Assembly: GCA_958296005.1 (NCBI GenBank)
Contig: CATQHQ010000002.1
Coordinates: 552,501-616,500, forward strand
Origin: Longimicrobiales bacterium
GTDB taxonomy: Bacteria > Gemmatimonadota > Gemmatimonadetes > Longimicrobiales > Gaopeijiaceae
Direction: 5' to 3'
DNA: 64,000 nt
In this document: positions 38,442 through 47,230 of the stretch, piece by piece
Layout of the letters: each line of letters starts with the position of its first letter
How positions within the stretch are numbered: position 1 is the first letter of the stretch
Made by a program: the position numbers and the translations under genes
Notes under the pieces: model-generated
Told to the model about the DNA's origin: nothing
Seen by the model: only the letters and a program-made list of their open reading frames with translations
Database searches by the model: none

Positions 38442-39908
38442 ATGATTCGAAGCCCGCACCGCCGACACGCCTGGGCCTGGACCCGGCGGGCAGGCGCCGA
38501 TCGCTCCCTAGCCCTTGCCCTTGCCGCCTCGGCCTCGGCGTGCATCGGCGACGTGGACCCCGACCACGCCGATGACCGTCTCCTCGTCGACGGCGGCACG
38601 GTGGTGGTGATGGACGCGGAGGGAACAATTCTCGAGGGCGGGGCGGTTCTGGTGGAAGGGGACCGCATCGCCGCGCTTCTGGAGGCGTCGGCGCCCCGGC
38701 CTCCGGGCGTCCGGGTGATCGACGCCACCGGCCACCTGGTCGTCCCGGGGCTGGTCAACACCCACGGGCACGCCGCCATGTCCCTCCTCCGGGGGCTCGC
38801 CGACGACCTGCCGCTGATGACGTGGCTGGAGCAGCACATCTTCCCGGTGGAGGCGGAGCTGGTCGCTCCCGATTTCGTGTACTGGGGGACCCTCCTGGCG
38901 TCGGCCGAGATGCTGCGGAACGGCACGACCACCTTTGCGGACATGTACTACTTTCGCGACGAGGTAGCGCGGGCGGCCGTTGAGGCGGGCATCCGGGCGG
39001 TGACGGGTCCGGGGATCATCGGCTTTCCCGCCCCCGACTTCCCGACGCCGGACGCGTCGCTCCAGGACGCCGCCGCTTTCCTGGAGGAGTACCGCGACCA
39101 CCCGCTGATCGTCCCCGGCGTGTCGGCCCACGCCCTCTACACCACGCCGCTGGAGGCGGTGGAGCGCGCGGCGCGGCTGGCCGTCGAGCACGACGCCGTC
39201 TTCCAGATCCACGCGGCGGAGGATCCCAGCGAGGACTCCACCACCCGGGCGGCGACGGGGATGGGCGTAGTGGAGGCGCTGGAGTCGGCTGGCGTGCTGC
39301 GGCCCGGGACCGTGCTTGCTCACGCGGTGTACCTGTCGGACGAGGAGATCGCCCTGATCGCGGCTTCGGGGGCGGGGATCGCCCACAACCCCCAGAGCAA
39401 CATGAAGCTGGGAATCGCCGCCGCGGCGCGGGTGCCCGAGGCGCTGGCCGCGGGGATCCCGGTGGGCCTGGGGACCGACGGTCCAGCCAGCAACAACGAC
39501 CTGGACCTCTTCGACGAGATGGACGCCGCCGCCAAGCTCCACAAGTTCGTCTCCGGAGACCCTTCGGTGCTGCCGGCGGAGACCGTGTTCCGCATGGCGA
39601 CGGCTGGAGGCGCGCGGGCTCTGAACCTGCACGACCGGATCGGGTCGCTGGAGCCGGGGAAGAAGGCCGACATCGTGCTGCTGGACGTGGGACGTCCCGG
39701 TCTCGCTCCGCTGTACCGCGTCTATTCGCACTTGGTGTACGCGGCCCGAGGGAGCGACGTGGCGACGGTGCTGGTCAACGGGCGGATCGTCGTGGAAGAC
39801 GGGCGGGTCGTCTCGATCGACGAACAAGAAGTCATGCGGCAGGCCAGGGAGTTCGGCGATCGCATACGGGAGGTCGTCGAGCGGGTCGCGGCTGGCGCTT
39901 CGTCCTAG
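38442..39908 (+). CDS. Amidohydrolase of the MtaD/TrzN deaminase group
   Basis: Resembles 5-methylthioadenosine/S-adenosylhomocysteine deaminases and chlorohydrolases, which deaminate or hydrolyse purine- or triazine-like rings with one metal ion. It is 488 aa from the ATG at 38442. Unlike cytosolic MtaD it has an N-terminal Arg-rich then hydrophobic stretch ending ASASACIGD, suggesting export, perhaps as a lipoprotein. Catalytic motifs: VNTHGHAAMSLLRGL, FQIHAAEDP, VLAHAVYLSD, AHNPQSNMKLG, and GLGTDGPASNNDLDLF. The export signal makes salvage of external nucleosides or aromatic amines more likely than intracellular salvage. Confidence 0.85.
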   Translation: MIRSPHRRHAWAWTRRAGADRSLALALAASASACIGDVDPDHADDRLLVDGGTVVVMDAEGTILEGGAVLVEGDRIAALLEASAPRPPGVRVIDATGHLVVPGLVNTHGHAAMSLLRGLADDLPLMTWLEQHIFPVEAELVAPDFVYWGTLLASAEMLRNGTTTFADMYYFRDEVARAAVEAGIRAVTGPGIIGFPAPDFPTPDASLQDAAAFLEEYRDHPLIVPGVSAHALYTTPLEAVERAARLAVEHDAVFQIHAAEDPSEDSTTRAATGMGVVEALESAGVLRPGTVLAHAVYLSDEEIALIAASGAGIAHNPQSNMKLGIAAAARVPEALAAGIPVGLGTDGPASNNDLDLFDEMDAAAKLHKFVSGDPSVLPAETVFRMATAGGARALNLHDRIGSLEPGKKADIVLLDVGRPGLAPLYRVYSHLVYAARGSDVATVLVNGRIVVEDGRVVSIDEQEVMRQAREFGDRIREVVERVAAGASS

Positions 39909-39918
39909 CGAGCCGGCG

Positions 39919-41115
39919 ATGCCGAGCCCGTCGCTGGGGGTCGTCCGCTTCCTGAAGGGCTGGTTTCGGGGCCGGTCCCTGCACGTCGAGTGGGGGAGCG
40001 GGGAGGGAGAGATCGACACCGCTGGGAGAGGCGCTTGGCCGCCCGGCGTCGCTGGCGTACACACCGAAACCCGGACGGTTTCGAGCCATGTCGGGTCGGG
40101 TCGTCCGCCCGTCCGCGCCCGATGGTACGTGCCGGAGCGAGCGAGGCGTCCGCTGCCGGGATGGCTTCTGCTCCACGGCGTTGCCGTCCAAGGGGCCGAC
40201 CATCCGGCCCTGGTGCGCTTGGCGGCCGCGCTGGCGTCCTCAGGCGCGGTCGTCATGATCCCGGAAGTTCCGTCTTGGCGTCGGCTTGATCTGGACCCGG
40301 CGCCCGCCGACCCGATCGTGGAGCGGGCGCTGGAGTACTTGAACGGGGAGTCGAGTGTGCTGTCCGGGGGCGCGATGCTCGCCGGCTTCTCCTTCGGTTG
40401 CCTCCAAGCGGTTCGGTTGGCCGCGGAGCTGGCGGGCGACGGCCGCCTTCGGGGCGTCGTCGGCTTCGGCGGCTACTGCGACCTGGAGGCGGCGATCCGG
40501 TTCGGCGTGACGGGCGCCTATGAGCACGACGGGCGGACGCGGCGCGCCGAGCCCGATCCCTACGGTCGATGGGTGCTGGCCGCGAACTACCTGCACCGGA
40601 CGCCGGGCTGCGAAGGATCGGAGGAAGCGTCGGCGGCGCTGCGCATGCTGGCCCGGGAGGCGGGCGAGCGGGGCTTGATGGCGTGGGAGCCGTTCTACGA
40701 CGCCAGGAAGTCGGAGCTGGCGGCGGCGATGTCGGCTCGCAACCAGGAGCTCTTCCGCGTCTTCGCCCCTTCGGCCGGAACCGAGCCGGACGCCGCCGCC
40801 GCGGAGCGCATCGTCCCGCTGATCGCCCGAACCGCCCGACGCGTGCACCCGCAGCTTGAGCTGCCTCCGGCGCTGGACGTGCGGGCGCTGCCTCCGGTGC
40901 GCCTCCTCCACGGCCTCGACGACCCCCTCGTGCCGTTCACCGAGACGTTGGCGCTGGAGCGGCGGCTTCGGGAACGCGACCCGGAGGTGGATCTGCGAAC
41001 GACTATCACCAGCCTCTTCGGCCACGCCCGAGAGTCCGCGCCGATCTTCTCTCGACCTGGCGAGGCGGTTCGCTTCCTGGCCGCCATGCGAGAGCTGATC
41101 TCCCTCTCGGGATAG
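39919..41115 (+). CDS. Alpha/beta-hydrolase-like protein
   Basis: Predicted esterase-like enzyme, cytosolic, 398 aa. An extended N-terminus with an early WFRGRSLHVEWGSGEGEID is followed by the fold: GWLLLHGVAVQGADHP (oxyanion region), the nucleophile elbow GFSFG with Ser158, a helical cap of about 130 residues, then LLHGLDDPLVPF with the acid and a C-terminal histidine in FGHARES. Substrate unknown. It starts 10 nt after the deaminase gene, so the two are probably cotranscribed. Confidence 0.72.
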   Translation: MPSPSLGVVRFLKGWFRGRSLHVEWGSGEGEIDTAGRGAWPPGVAGVHTETRTVSSHVGSGRPPVRARWYVPERARRPLPGWLLLHGVAVQGADHPALVRLAAALASSGAVVMIPEVPSWRRLDLDPAPADPIVERALEYLNGESSVLSGGAMLAGFSFGCLQAVRLAAELAGDGRLRGVVGFGGYCDLEAAIRFGVTGAYEHDGRTRRAEPDPYGRWVLAANYLHRTPGCEGSEEASAALRMLAREAGERGLMAWEPFYDARKSELAAAMSARNQELFRVFAPSAGTEPDAAAAERIVPLIARTARRVHPQLELPPALDVRALPPVRLLHGLDDPLVPFTETLALERRLRERDPEVDLRTTITSLFGHARESAPIFSRPGEAVRFLAAMRELISLSG

Positions 41116-41205
41116 CGACCGTCCCTGTTGGCGGATTAAGGTACCTGACCGATCGCCGGGGGAGCCGACCCCGGACCACTTCCACGCCGACCAACCCAAC
41201 CCGCC

Positions 41206-44200
41206 ATGGCCAAGCCCGATCGTCCCGCGCGCCCGTTCCTTCCCCCGCACCCAGCCCGGGCTGCCGCTGTCGCAGGCATCGCCGCAGTCGTGGCGTCTGC
41301 CGGCGCCTCGCTCCACGCCCAGGTCACCACCCAGCAGCTGGACGCCCTTCGGCCGCGCAACATCGGCCCAGCGGTCATGAGCGGGAGGATCGTGGACCTG
41401 GCCGTCGTCGAGGCCGACCCGCTCAAGTTCTACGTCGCATCGGCGACCGGCGGCGTCTTCAAGACGGCGGACAACGGCATCACGCTGCTTCCCGTCTTCG
41501 AGAGCGAAGGCACGCACTCCGTCGGCGCAATCGCGGTTCACCAAGTGGACACGTCCGTGGTCTGGGTCGGGACCGGCGAGCGAGCCAGCCGCCAGAGCTC
41601 GTCGTGGGGCGACGGCGTGTACAAGAGCGCCGACGGCGGCGCCACCTGGACCAACACGGGGCTTCGAGAGAGCCGTCACGTCGGCCGGATCGCCCTCCAT
41701 CCCGAGGACTCGGACCTCGTCTACGTGGCGGCGATGGGCCACCTCTGGGGACCCAACGAGGAGCGCGGGCTGTACCGGAGCAGCGACGGGGGCGACAGCT
41801 GGACGCGTATCCTCCACGTCGACGAGAACACGGGCGTGGTGGACGTGGCTCTCGACCCGGACGAGCCGCGCATCGTGTACGCGGCGACCTATCAGCGGCA
41901 ACGGCGGCCCTGGGGGTTCCACGGCGGCGGTCCGGGAAGCGCGCTGTACCGGAGCGGCGACGGCGGCGACACGTGGGAGCGACTCTCCGGTCCAGCGGTT
42001 GCACGGGGACTCCCGCAAGAGGACCTGGGACGGATCGGCATATCGATCTACCGCAGCGACCCGCGCATCGTGTACGCAAGCGTCGAACAAGGCTGGCGCT
42101 ACAACGCCTCCACCGCCTACACGGAGCGACGCGCGGGCATCTACCGCTCCGAGGACAAGGGCGAGACGTGGACGCACATGAGCGACTGGAACCCGCGGCC
42201 GATGTACGCGAGCCAGATACTTGTGGACCCCAGCGACGACCAGCGCATCTACATGGTCAACAGCTACTCATTCTCCGACGACGGCGGGAAGACCTTTACC
42301 GTTCCGCCGCAGAGCCTTCACGGAGACGACAGGTTGGTTTGGGTCCACCCCGATGACTCGCGCCACGTGATGAAGGCCGACGACGGGGGGCTGGGCATCT
42401 CCTACGACAGGGGACTGACGTGGCTGTACATCTCGGACTTGCCGGTCAGCCAGTACTACCGGGTCGCAGTGGACATGGCGCGGCCGTACAACGTCTACGG
42501 AGGGTTGCAGGACAACGGGTCGTGGATGGGTCCAAGCGAGACGCTGCGCAGCGAGGGCATCGTCAACAGCGACTGGCGGCGGCTGGGCGGCGGCGACGGT
42601 TTCGTCAACATCCCGGACACGACCAGCAACGCGATCGTATACACCGAATCCCAGTACCTGGGACTCTCCCGCTTGGACCTTCGCACCGGCGAACGCACTG
42701 CGATCCGTCCCGGCGACCCATTGGGCCATATCGCCGCCCGGCGCAACTGGACAACCTGGAAGGAGATCGGCGCCCCCGAAGAGCAGCGGCTGGGTAACGC
42801 CATGGCGCCGGCGAACTGGGACGGGCCGTTCGTGGTCTCGCCCCACGACGCCTCCACGCTCTACGCCGGGACCGACGTGCTGTGGAAGTCCACCGACCGG
42901 GGCGATTCCTGGCAGTCGCTGGGCGCCCTCACCACCGGCGTGGATCGGCGGTCCCTGCCGATCATGGGGCAGATGCCCGAAGAGACGTTGCCGTCGCTGG
43001 ACGACGGCATCCCGTACTACCCGACGATCTCCGCGGTCGCCGAGAGTCCGCTGGCCCAAGGGTTGCTCTACGCCGGCACGGACGACGGGCGCCTGCACGT
43101 GTCGCGGGACGACGGCGAGCAATGGAACGACGCGACCGGCGCGTTCCCGGGCCTCCCGGCTGGCGCATGGGTCTCCGGGCTGGAGCCTTCGCGTCACCAC
43201 GAGGCAACGGTGTACGCGGTCTGGAACAACTACCGAAACGACGACTACGCCAACTACCTGTACAGGTCCGACGACTACGGCGAGAGCTGGGTGTCGCTGG
43301 CGGACGGCCTGCCGCCGGAGCGGGTCCTGCGCACCGTTCGAGAGGACTTGCGCAACCCGTCGGTCCTGTACGTGGGCGCCGAGATCGGGCTCTTCTGGAC
43401 GAACGACGGCGGGAACCACTGGACCGAGCTGCGTAGCGGAATGCCCACGCTGGCGTTCAACGACATCGCCCTCCACCCCCGGGAGAACGACCTCGTGCTG
43501 GGCACCCACGGTCGGGGCGTTTGGATACTCGACCAGATCAACGCGCTGCAGGAGCTGTCCCGCGAGGTCATGGACAGGCCCGTCCACCTCTTCACGACGG
43601 AGCCGGCGGTGCAGTGGCGGCGAGCGGGCGGCGCCGCTCACGCCGGCGACGTCCACTTCGCCGGCGAGAACCCGCCCGACGGCGCGATACTGGACTACTG
43701 GCTGGCCCAGGAGGCCGACAGCGGTTCGGTGACGCTGGTGGTTGAGGACGCCGCCGGAAACGAGGTTGCTGTGCTGGACGGCGGCAGCCGGCAGGGCATG
43801 AACCGGGCCGTTTGGGACCTGCGGCACCAAGTGGAGGCGGCCGGAGGCGGCGGGCCTGGAAGCGCCCGGCAGCGCTCGGGCCCCCTCGTGGTGCCGGAGA
43901 CGTACCATGTGCGGTTGCGAGCGGCGGGTGCCGAGTCGGTGCAGCCCGTCGAGGTGCGCGAGGACCCTCGCGTCGGGGCGTCGCCGGGCGTGCGCGCCGC
44001 GTGGACCGCCGGCCTGCTGGAGTTGGCGGAGGCCCGGGCTCGAGCCGCGGCCGGAGCGGAGAGAGCTCGGGAAGCGTTGCAGGAAGCGGGCGAGGGCGCC
44101 GCCGGGGCGGGACCCGACAAGCTTCGCGACCTGGAGCGCGAGTTCGAGGAGCTGGCGAGCCGGATCGGTCGTCTGGCAGGCGACGTCGAGGGTGTCGTGG

Positions 44201-44292
44201 CCCCGATCACGCAGGACCAGAGAAGCCGTCGAGCGTTCTACATGGAGATCCTCGCCACGCTGGAGGCCGAGCTGGCGGATGCTGTTCGCTGA
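41206..44292 (+). CDS. Secreted BNR/sortilin-like beta-propeller protein
   Basis: Large exported protein, 1028 aa, of the VPS10/BNR-repeat type common in Gemmatimonadota and Bacteroidota, often annotated as a glycosyl hydrolase without proof. A signal peptide ends near ASLHAQ (about residues 38-43). Many Asp-box repeats follow (GVFKTADNG, GVYKSADGGATWTN, GLYRSSDGGDSWTR, ALYRSGDGGDTWER, GIYRSEDKGETWTH, LYRSDDYGESWVS), indicating two propellers. The C-terminal 250 residues hold a beta-sandwich-like part and a charged helical region (ARAAAGAERAREALQEAGEG). It could bind or degrade polymers or peptides. Confidence 0.85.
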   Translation: MAKPDRPARPFLPPHPARAAAVAGIAAVVASAGASLHAQVTTQQLDALRPRNIGPAVMSGRIVDLAVVEADPLKFYVASATGGVFKTADNGITLLPVFESEGTHSVGAIAVHQVDTSVVWVGTGERASRQSSSWGDGVYKSADGGATWTNTGLRESRHVGRIALHPEDSDLVYVAAMGHLWGPNEERGLYRSSDGGDSWTRILHVDENTGVVDVALDPDEPRIVYAATYQRQRRPWGFHGGGPGSALYRSGDGGDTWERLSGPAVARGLPQEDLGRIGISIYRSDPRIVYASVEQGWRYNASTAYTERRAGIYRSEDKGETWTHMSDWNPRPMYASQILVDPSDDQRIYMVNSYSFSDDGGKTFTVPPQSLHGDDRLVWVHPDDSRHVMKADDGGLGISYDRGLTWLYISDLPVSQYYRVAVDMARPYNVYGGLQDNGSWMGPSETLRSEGIVNSDWRRLGGGDGFVNIPDTTSNAIVYTESQYLGLSRLDLRTGERTAIRPGDPLGHIAARRNWTTWKEIGAPEEQRLGNAMAPANWDGPFVVSPHDASTLYAGTDVLWKSTDRGDSWQSLGALTTGVDRRSLPIMGQMPEETLPSLDDGIPYYPTISAVAESPLAQGLLYAGTDDGRLHVSRDDGEQWNDATGAFPGLPAGAWVSGLEPSRHHEATVYAVWNNYRNDDYANYLYRSDDYGESWVSLADGLPPERVLRTVREDLRNPSVLYVGAEIGLFWTNDGGNHWTELRSGMPTLAFNDIALHPRENDLVLGTHGRGVWILDQINALQELSREVMDRPVHLFTTEPAVQWRRAGGAAHAGDVHFAGENPPDGAILDYWLAQEADSGSVTLVVEDAAGNEVAVLDGGSRQGMNRAVWDLRHQVEAAGGGGPGSARQRSGPLVVPETYHVRLRAAGAESVQPVEVREDPRVGASPGVRAAWTAGLLELAEARARAAAGAERAREALQEAGEGAAGAGPDKLRDLEREFEELASRIGRLAGDVEGVVAPITQDQRSRRAFYMEILATLEAELADAVR

Positions 44293-44352
44293 CCGGTGCC
44301 CGGACTACCTTTTGCATTCGCACGCACCCCGCAACTCCCGACGCCCCCGACC

Positions 44353-47187
44353 ATGAAAACTCGCATTTCCCGTCTCCTGCTGGCCTGCCTTGCCCCTGCC
44401 GTGGTCGGATGCGGCGCCTTCGCGCTCCCGGCCGCTGGCCAGGCCCCGGCACTCGACGACCCGCTTCCCCCCGACCCCGAAGTCGTAACCGGCGTGCTGG
44501 ACAACGGCCTCCGCTACTTCGTCCACGAGAACGGCAGTCCCGAGAACCGAGCGCTGCTCCGACTGGTGGTGAACGTCGGTTCGATCGTGGAGGACGAAGA
44601 CCAACTGGGCCTCGCCCACTTCGTGGAGCACATGGCCTTCAACGGCACCCGCAACTTCGATAAGTCGGCTTTGGTGGACTACCTGGAGTCGATCGGCATG
44701 GCGTTCGGTCCCCACCTCAACGCCTATACCAGCTTCGACGAGACGGTGTACATATTGCAGGTGCCGATGGACGATCCCGAGGCTCTGTCGAACGCCTTCC
44801 AGATCCTTCAGGACTGGGCCAGCGGCCAACTCTTCGACCCCGAGGAAGTCGACAAGGAGCGGGGCGTCGTCGTCGAGGAGTGGCGAGGAAGCCGCGGCGC
44901 GCAGGCGCGAATTCAGGACCAGCAGCTGCCCGTCGTGTTCGAAGGCTCGTTGTACGCCGAGCGCCTTCCCATCGGCAAGCCCGAGGTGCTGGAGACGGCG
45001 CCTCCCGAGACGTTGCGGCGCTTCTACGACGACTGGTACCGTCCCAGCCTGATGGCCGTGGTCGCGGTGGGAGACTTCGACGCCGCCCAGATCGAAGGCA
45101 TGATCAAGGAGTACTTCAGCGGACTGCAGGAGCCGGAGAACCCGCGCCCGCGGACGATGGCGGAAGTGCCGATCGACCATCCGGCCCGCGTGGCGATCGC
45201 CACCGACCCGGAGATGCCTCAGAGCCAAGTCGGCGTTCTGTACAAGCAGCTGCCGCAAAGCATGAACACGGTGGCCGACTTCCGTCGCGAGCTGGTGAAG
45301 GACCTCTATTCGGGAATGCTCAACGCCCGCCTGGACGAGCTTCGCCTGCAACCCGATCCGCCGTTCGTCTTCGCGGGCACGGGGCGGGGCGGGTTCGTGC
45401 GCAGCGTGGAGGCGTACCAGCTGGTCGCGTTCGTCACCGAGGACGGGATCGAGCGAGGGCTGGACGCTCTGTTGACCGAGGCCGAGCGCGTGGCCCGCCA
45501 CGGCTTCGCCGCCACCGAGCTGGAGCGGCAGAAGGTCGACGTTGTCCGATCCTACGAGCGCCAGGTCGCCGCGAAAGAGACCCGCGAGTCGGCTGCCTTG
45601 GCCGCTCGCTACATCCGTGTGTTCCTCGAAGGACGCGCCTACCCGGGCATCGAAACCCAGGCCGCGCTCGTTGCTGCGCTCCTGCCCGGCGTGACCCTCG
45701 ACGAGACCAACGCCCTGGCGTCGGAAGGCATCACGGAGCAGGGTCGCGTCGTGGTGGTGAGCGGACCCGAGAAGGAAGGGCTCGAAACGCCGTCGGAAGA
45801 GGCGCTCGCCGGCCTGTTCGCGACCGTCGCCGGCAAGGACGTGGCGCCCTACGAAGACGCGGCGGTGGACGCTCCTCTGCTGCCGGAAGCGCCGGCGGGC
45901 TCGGCGGTGGCGTCGGAGGAGATGGTGGAGGAGGTCGGCGTCGCCGTCTGGACGCTTGAGAACGGCGTGCGGGTGGTGCTCAAGCCCACCGACTTCAAGG
46001 ACGACGAGATACGCTTTGCCGCAACAAGTCCCGGCGGCACTTCGCTGGCGGCCGACGAGATATACGAGAGCGCCGACGTGGCGGCCGGGATCGTGGGCGA
46101 CGGCGGCGTGGGCGAGTTCGACTTGGCGGCGTTGCAGAAGAAGCTTGCCGGCACAGTGGTGGAGGTCAGTCCTTCGATTACGGCGCTCTCGGAGGGCTTC
46201 AGGGGGTCGGCGTCGCCCAAGGACATCGAGACGGCGCTTCAGCTGGTGTACCTGTACTTCACCGCTCCGCGGAGGGACGAAGGCGCGCTCGGGTCGTTCA
46301 AGGCGCTGATGGAAGGCGTCTTCGCCAACGCTTCCTCCAACCCGGACATGGTCTTCAGCGACACGGTGGTCACCACGATGACCCAGGACCACCCGAGGGC
46401 CGGCGGCTTACCGGACCCGGAGGAGATCGACAAGATCGACTTGGACGAAGCCTTCGAGTTCTACCAGGAGCGCTTCGCCGACGCCGGCGACTTCACCTTC
46501 TACTTTGCCGGCGCGTTCGATCTGGACGCCATGCGGCCGCTCGTGGAACAGTACCTGGGCGCGTTGCCGAGCCTGGGCCGCGAGGAGAGCTGGCGCGATG
46601 TGGGGATCGACCCTCCGACCGGCATGATCGAGAAGGTCGTGCGCATGGGCGTGGAGCCCCAAAGCCGCACCGAGATCATCTTTGCGGGCGACGGCGAGTA
46701 TTCGCTGCGGGAGGACGCCGCGATCGGCGCGCTGGCCGATGTGCTGGACATCCGCCTCAGGGAGCTTCTGCGCGAAGACTTGGGCGGCACCTACGGCGTA
46801 CGCGTCTCCGGTCGCCTCACGTATCGACCCGACGAGGAGTACAGCGTGAGCATCGGCTTCGGCTCGGCCCCCGAGCGTGCGGAGGAGCTGGCCGCCGTCG
46901 TCTTCGACGAGATCGAGCGCATCAAGACGGAGGGTCCCGACGCCGAGACCGTGGCAAAGGTGCGGGAGACCCAACGCCGCTTCAAGGAGACCAACCTCCG
47001 TGAGAACGACTACTGGATCGACCAGATGCGCAGCTTCGACCGGCAAGGCCGCAACTACGCCGAGATTTCCAGCTACGATCTGATCGAGGGATGGTCCGAC
47101 GCCGATGTACGCGCCGCGGCCCAGCGCTACCTGCGCCTGGACCAGTACGCCAAGTTCGTGTTGCTGCCGGAGGGGCTGGTGCCGTGA
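44353..47187 (+). CDS. M16 family zinc metallopeptidase (two-domain)
   Basis: Insulinase/PqqL-like peptidase, 944 aa, from the ATG at 44353. A signal with lipobox-like PAVVGCG at about residues 15-21 suggests a lipoprotein of the periplasm or cell surface. The inverted zinc motif HxxEH is His89-Phe-Val-Glu92-His93 in GLAHFVEHMAFNGT, with the third ligand region in ERGVVVEEWRGSRGA. A second, inactive M16 half begins near VWTLENGVRVVLKPTDF, and the R/Y motif region GGTYGVRVSGR lies near the C-terminus. It follows the BNR protein by 60 nt; both may serve peptide scavenging. Confidence 0.9.
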   Translation: MKTRISRLLLACLAPAVVGCGAFALPAAGQAPALDDPLPPDPEVVTGVLDNGLRYFVHENGSPENRALLRLVVNVGSIVEDEDQLGLAHFVEHMAFNGTRNFDKSALVDYLESIGMAFGPHLNAYTSFDETVYILQVPMDDPEALSNAFQILQDWASGQLFDPEEVDKERGVVVEEWRGSRGAQARIQDQQLPVVFEGSLYAERLPIGKPEVLETAPPETLRRFYDDWYRPSLMAVVAVGDFDAAQIEGMIKEYFSGLQEPENPRPRTMAEVPIDHPARVAIATDPEMPQSQVGVLYKQLPQSMNTVADFRRELVKDLYSGMLNARLDELRLQPDPPFVFAGTGRGGFVRSVEAYQLVAFVTEDGIERGLDALLTEAERVARHGFAATELERQKVDVVRSYERQVAAKETRESAALAARYIRVFLEGRAYPGIETQAALVAALLPGVTLDETNALASEGITEQGRVVVVSGPEKEGLETPSEEALAGLFATVAGKDVAPYEDAAVDAPLLPEAPAGSAVASEEMVEEVGVAVWTLENGVRVVLKPTDFKDDEIRFAATSPGGTSLAADEIYESADVAAGIVGDGGVGEFDLAALQKKLAGTVVEVSPSITALSEGFRGSASPKDIETALQLVYLYFTAPRRDEGALGSFKALMEGVFANASSNPDMVFSDTVVTTMTQDHPRAGGLPDPEEIDKIDLDEAFEFYQERFADAGDFTFYFAGAFDLDAMRPLVEQYLGALPSLGREESWRDVGIDPPTGMIEKVVRMGVEPQSRTEIIFAGDGEYSLREDAAIGALADVLDIRLRELLREDLGGTYGVRVSGRLTYRPDEEYSVSIGFGSAPERAEELAAVVFDEIERIKTEGPDAETVAKVRETQRRFKETNLRENDYWIDQMRSFDRQGRNYAEISSYDLIEGWSDADVRAAAQRYLRLDQYAKFVLLPEGLVP

Positions 47188-47230
47188 TGCGCGGCGCAGC
47201 AGACACCTGTCCCAGAGTACGTCTCCAGCC

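Noticed and set aside
47188..47230. Attachment-site or integrase boundary at the left edge of the defence island
   Set aside because: No tRNA gene, direct repeat pair or integrase is visible around the island.
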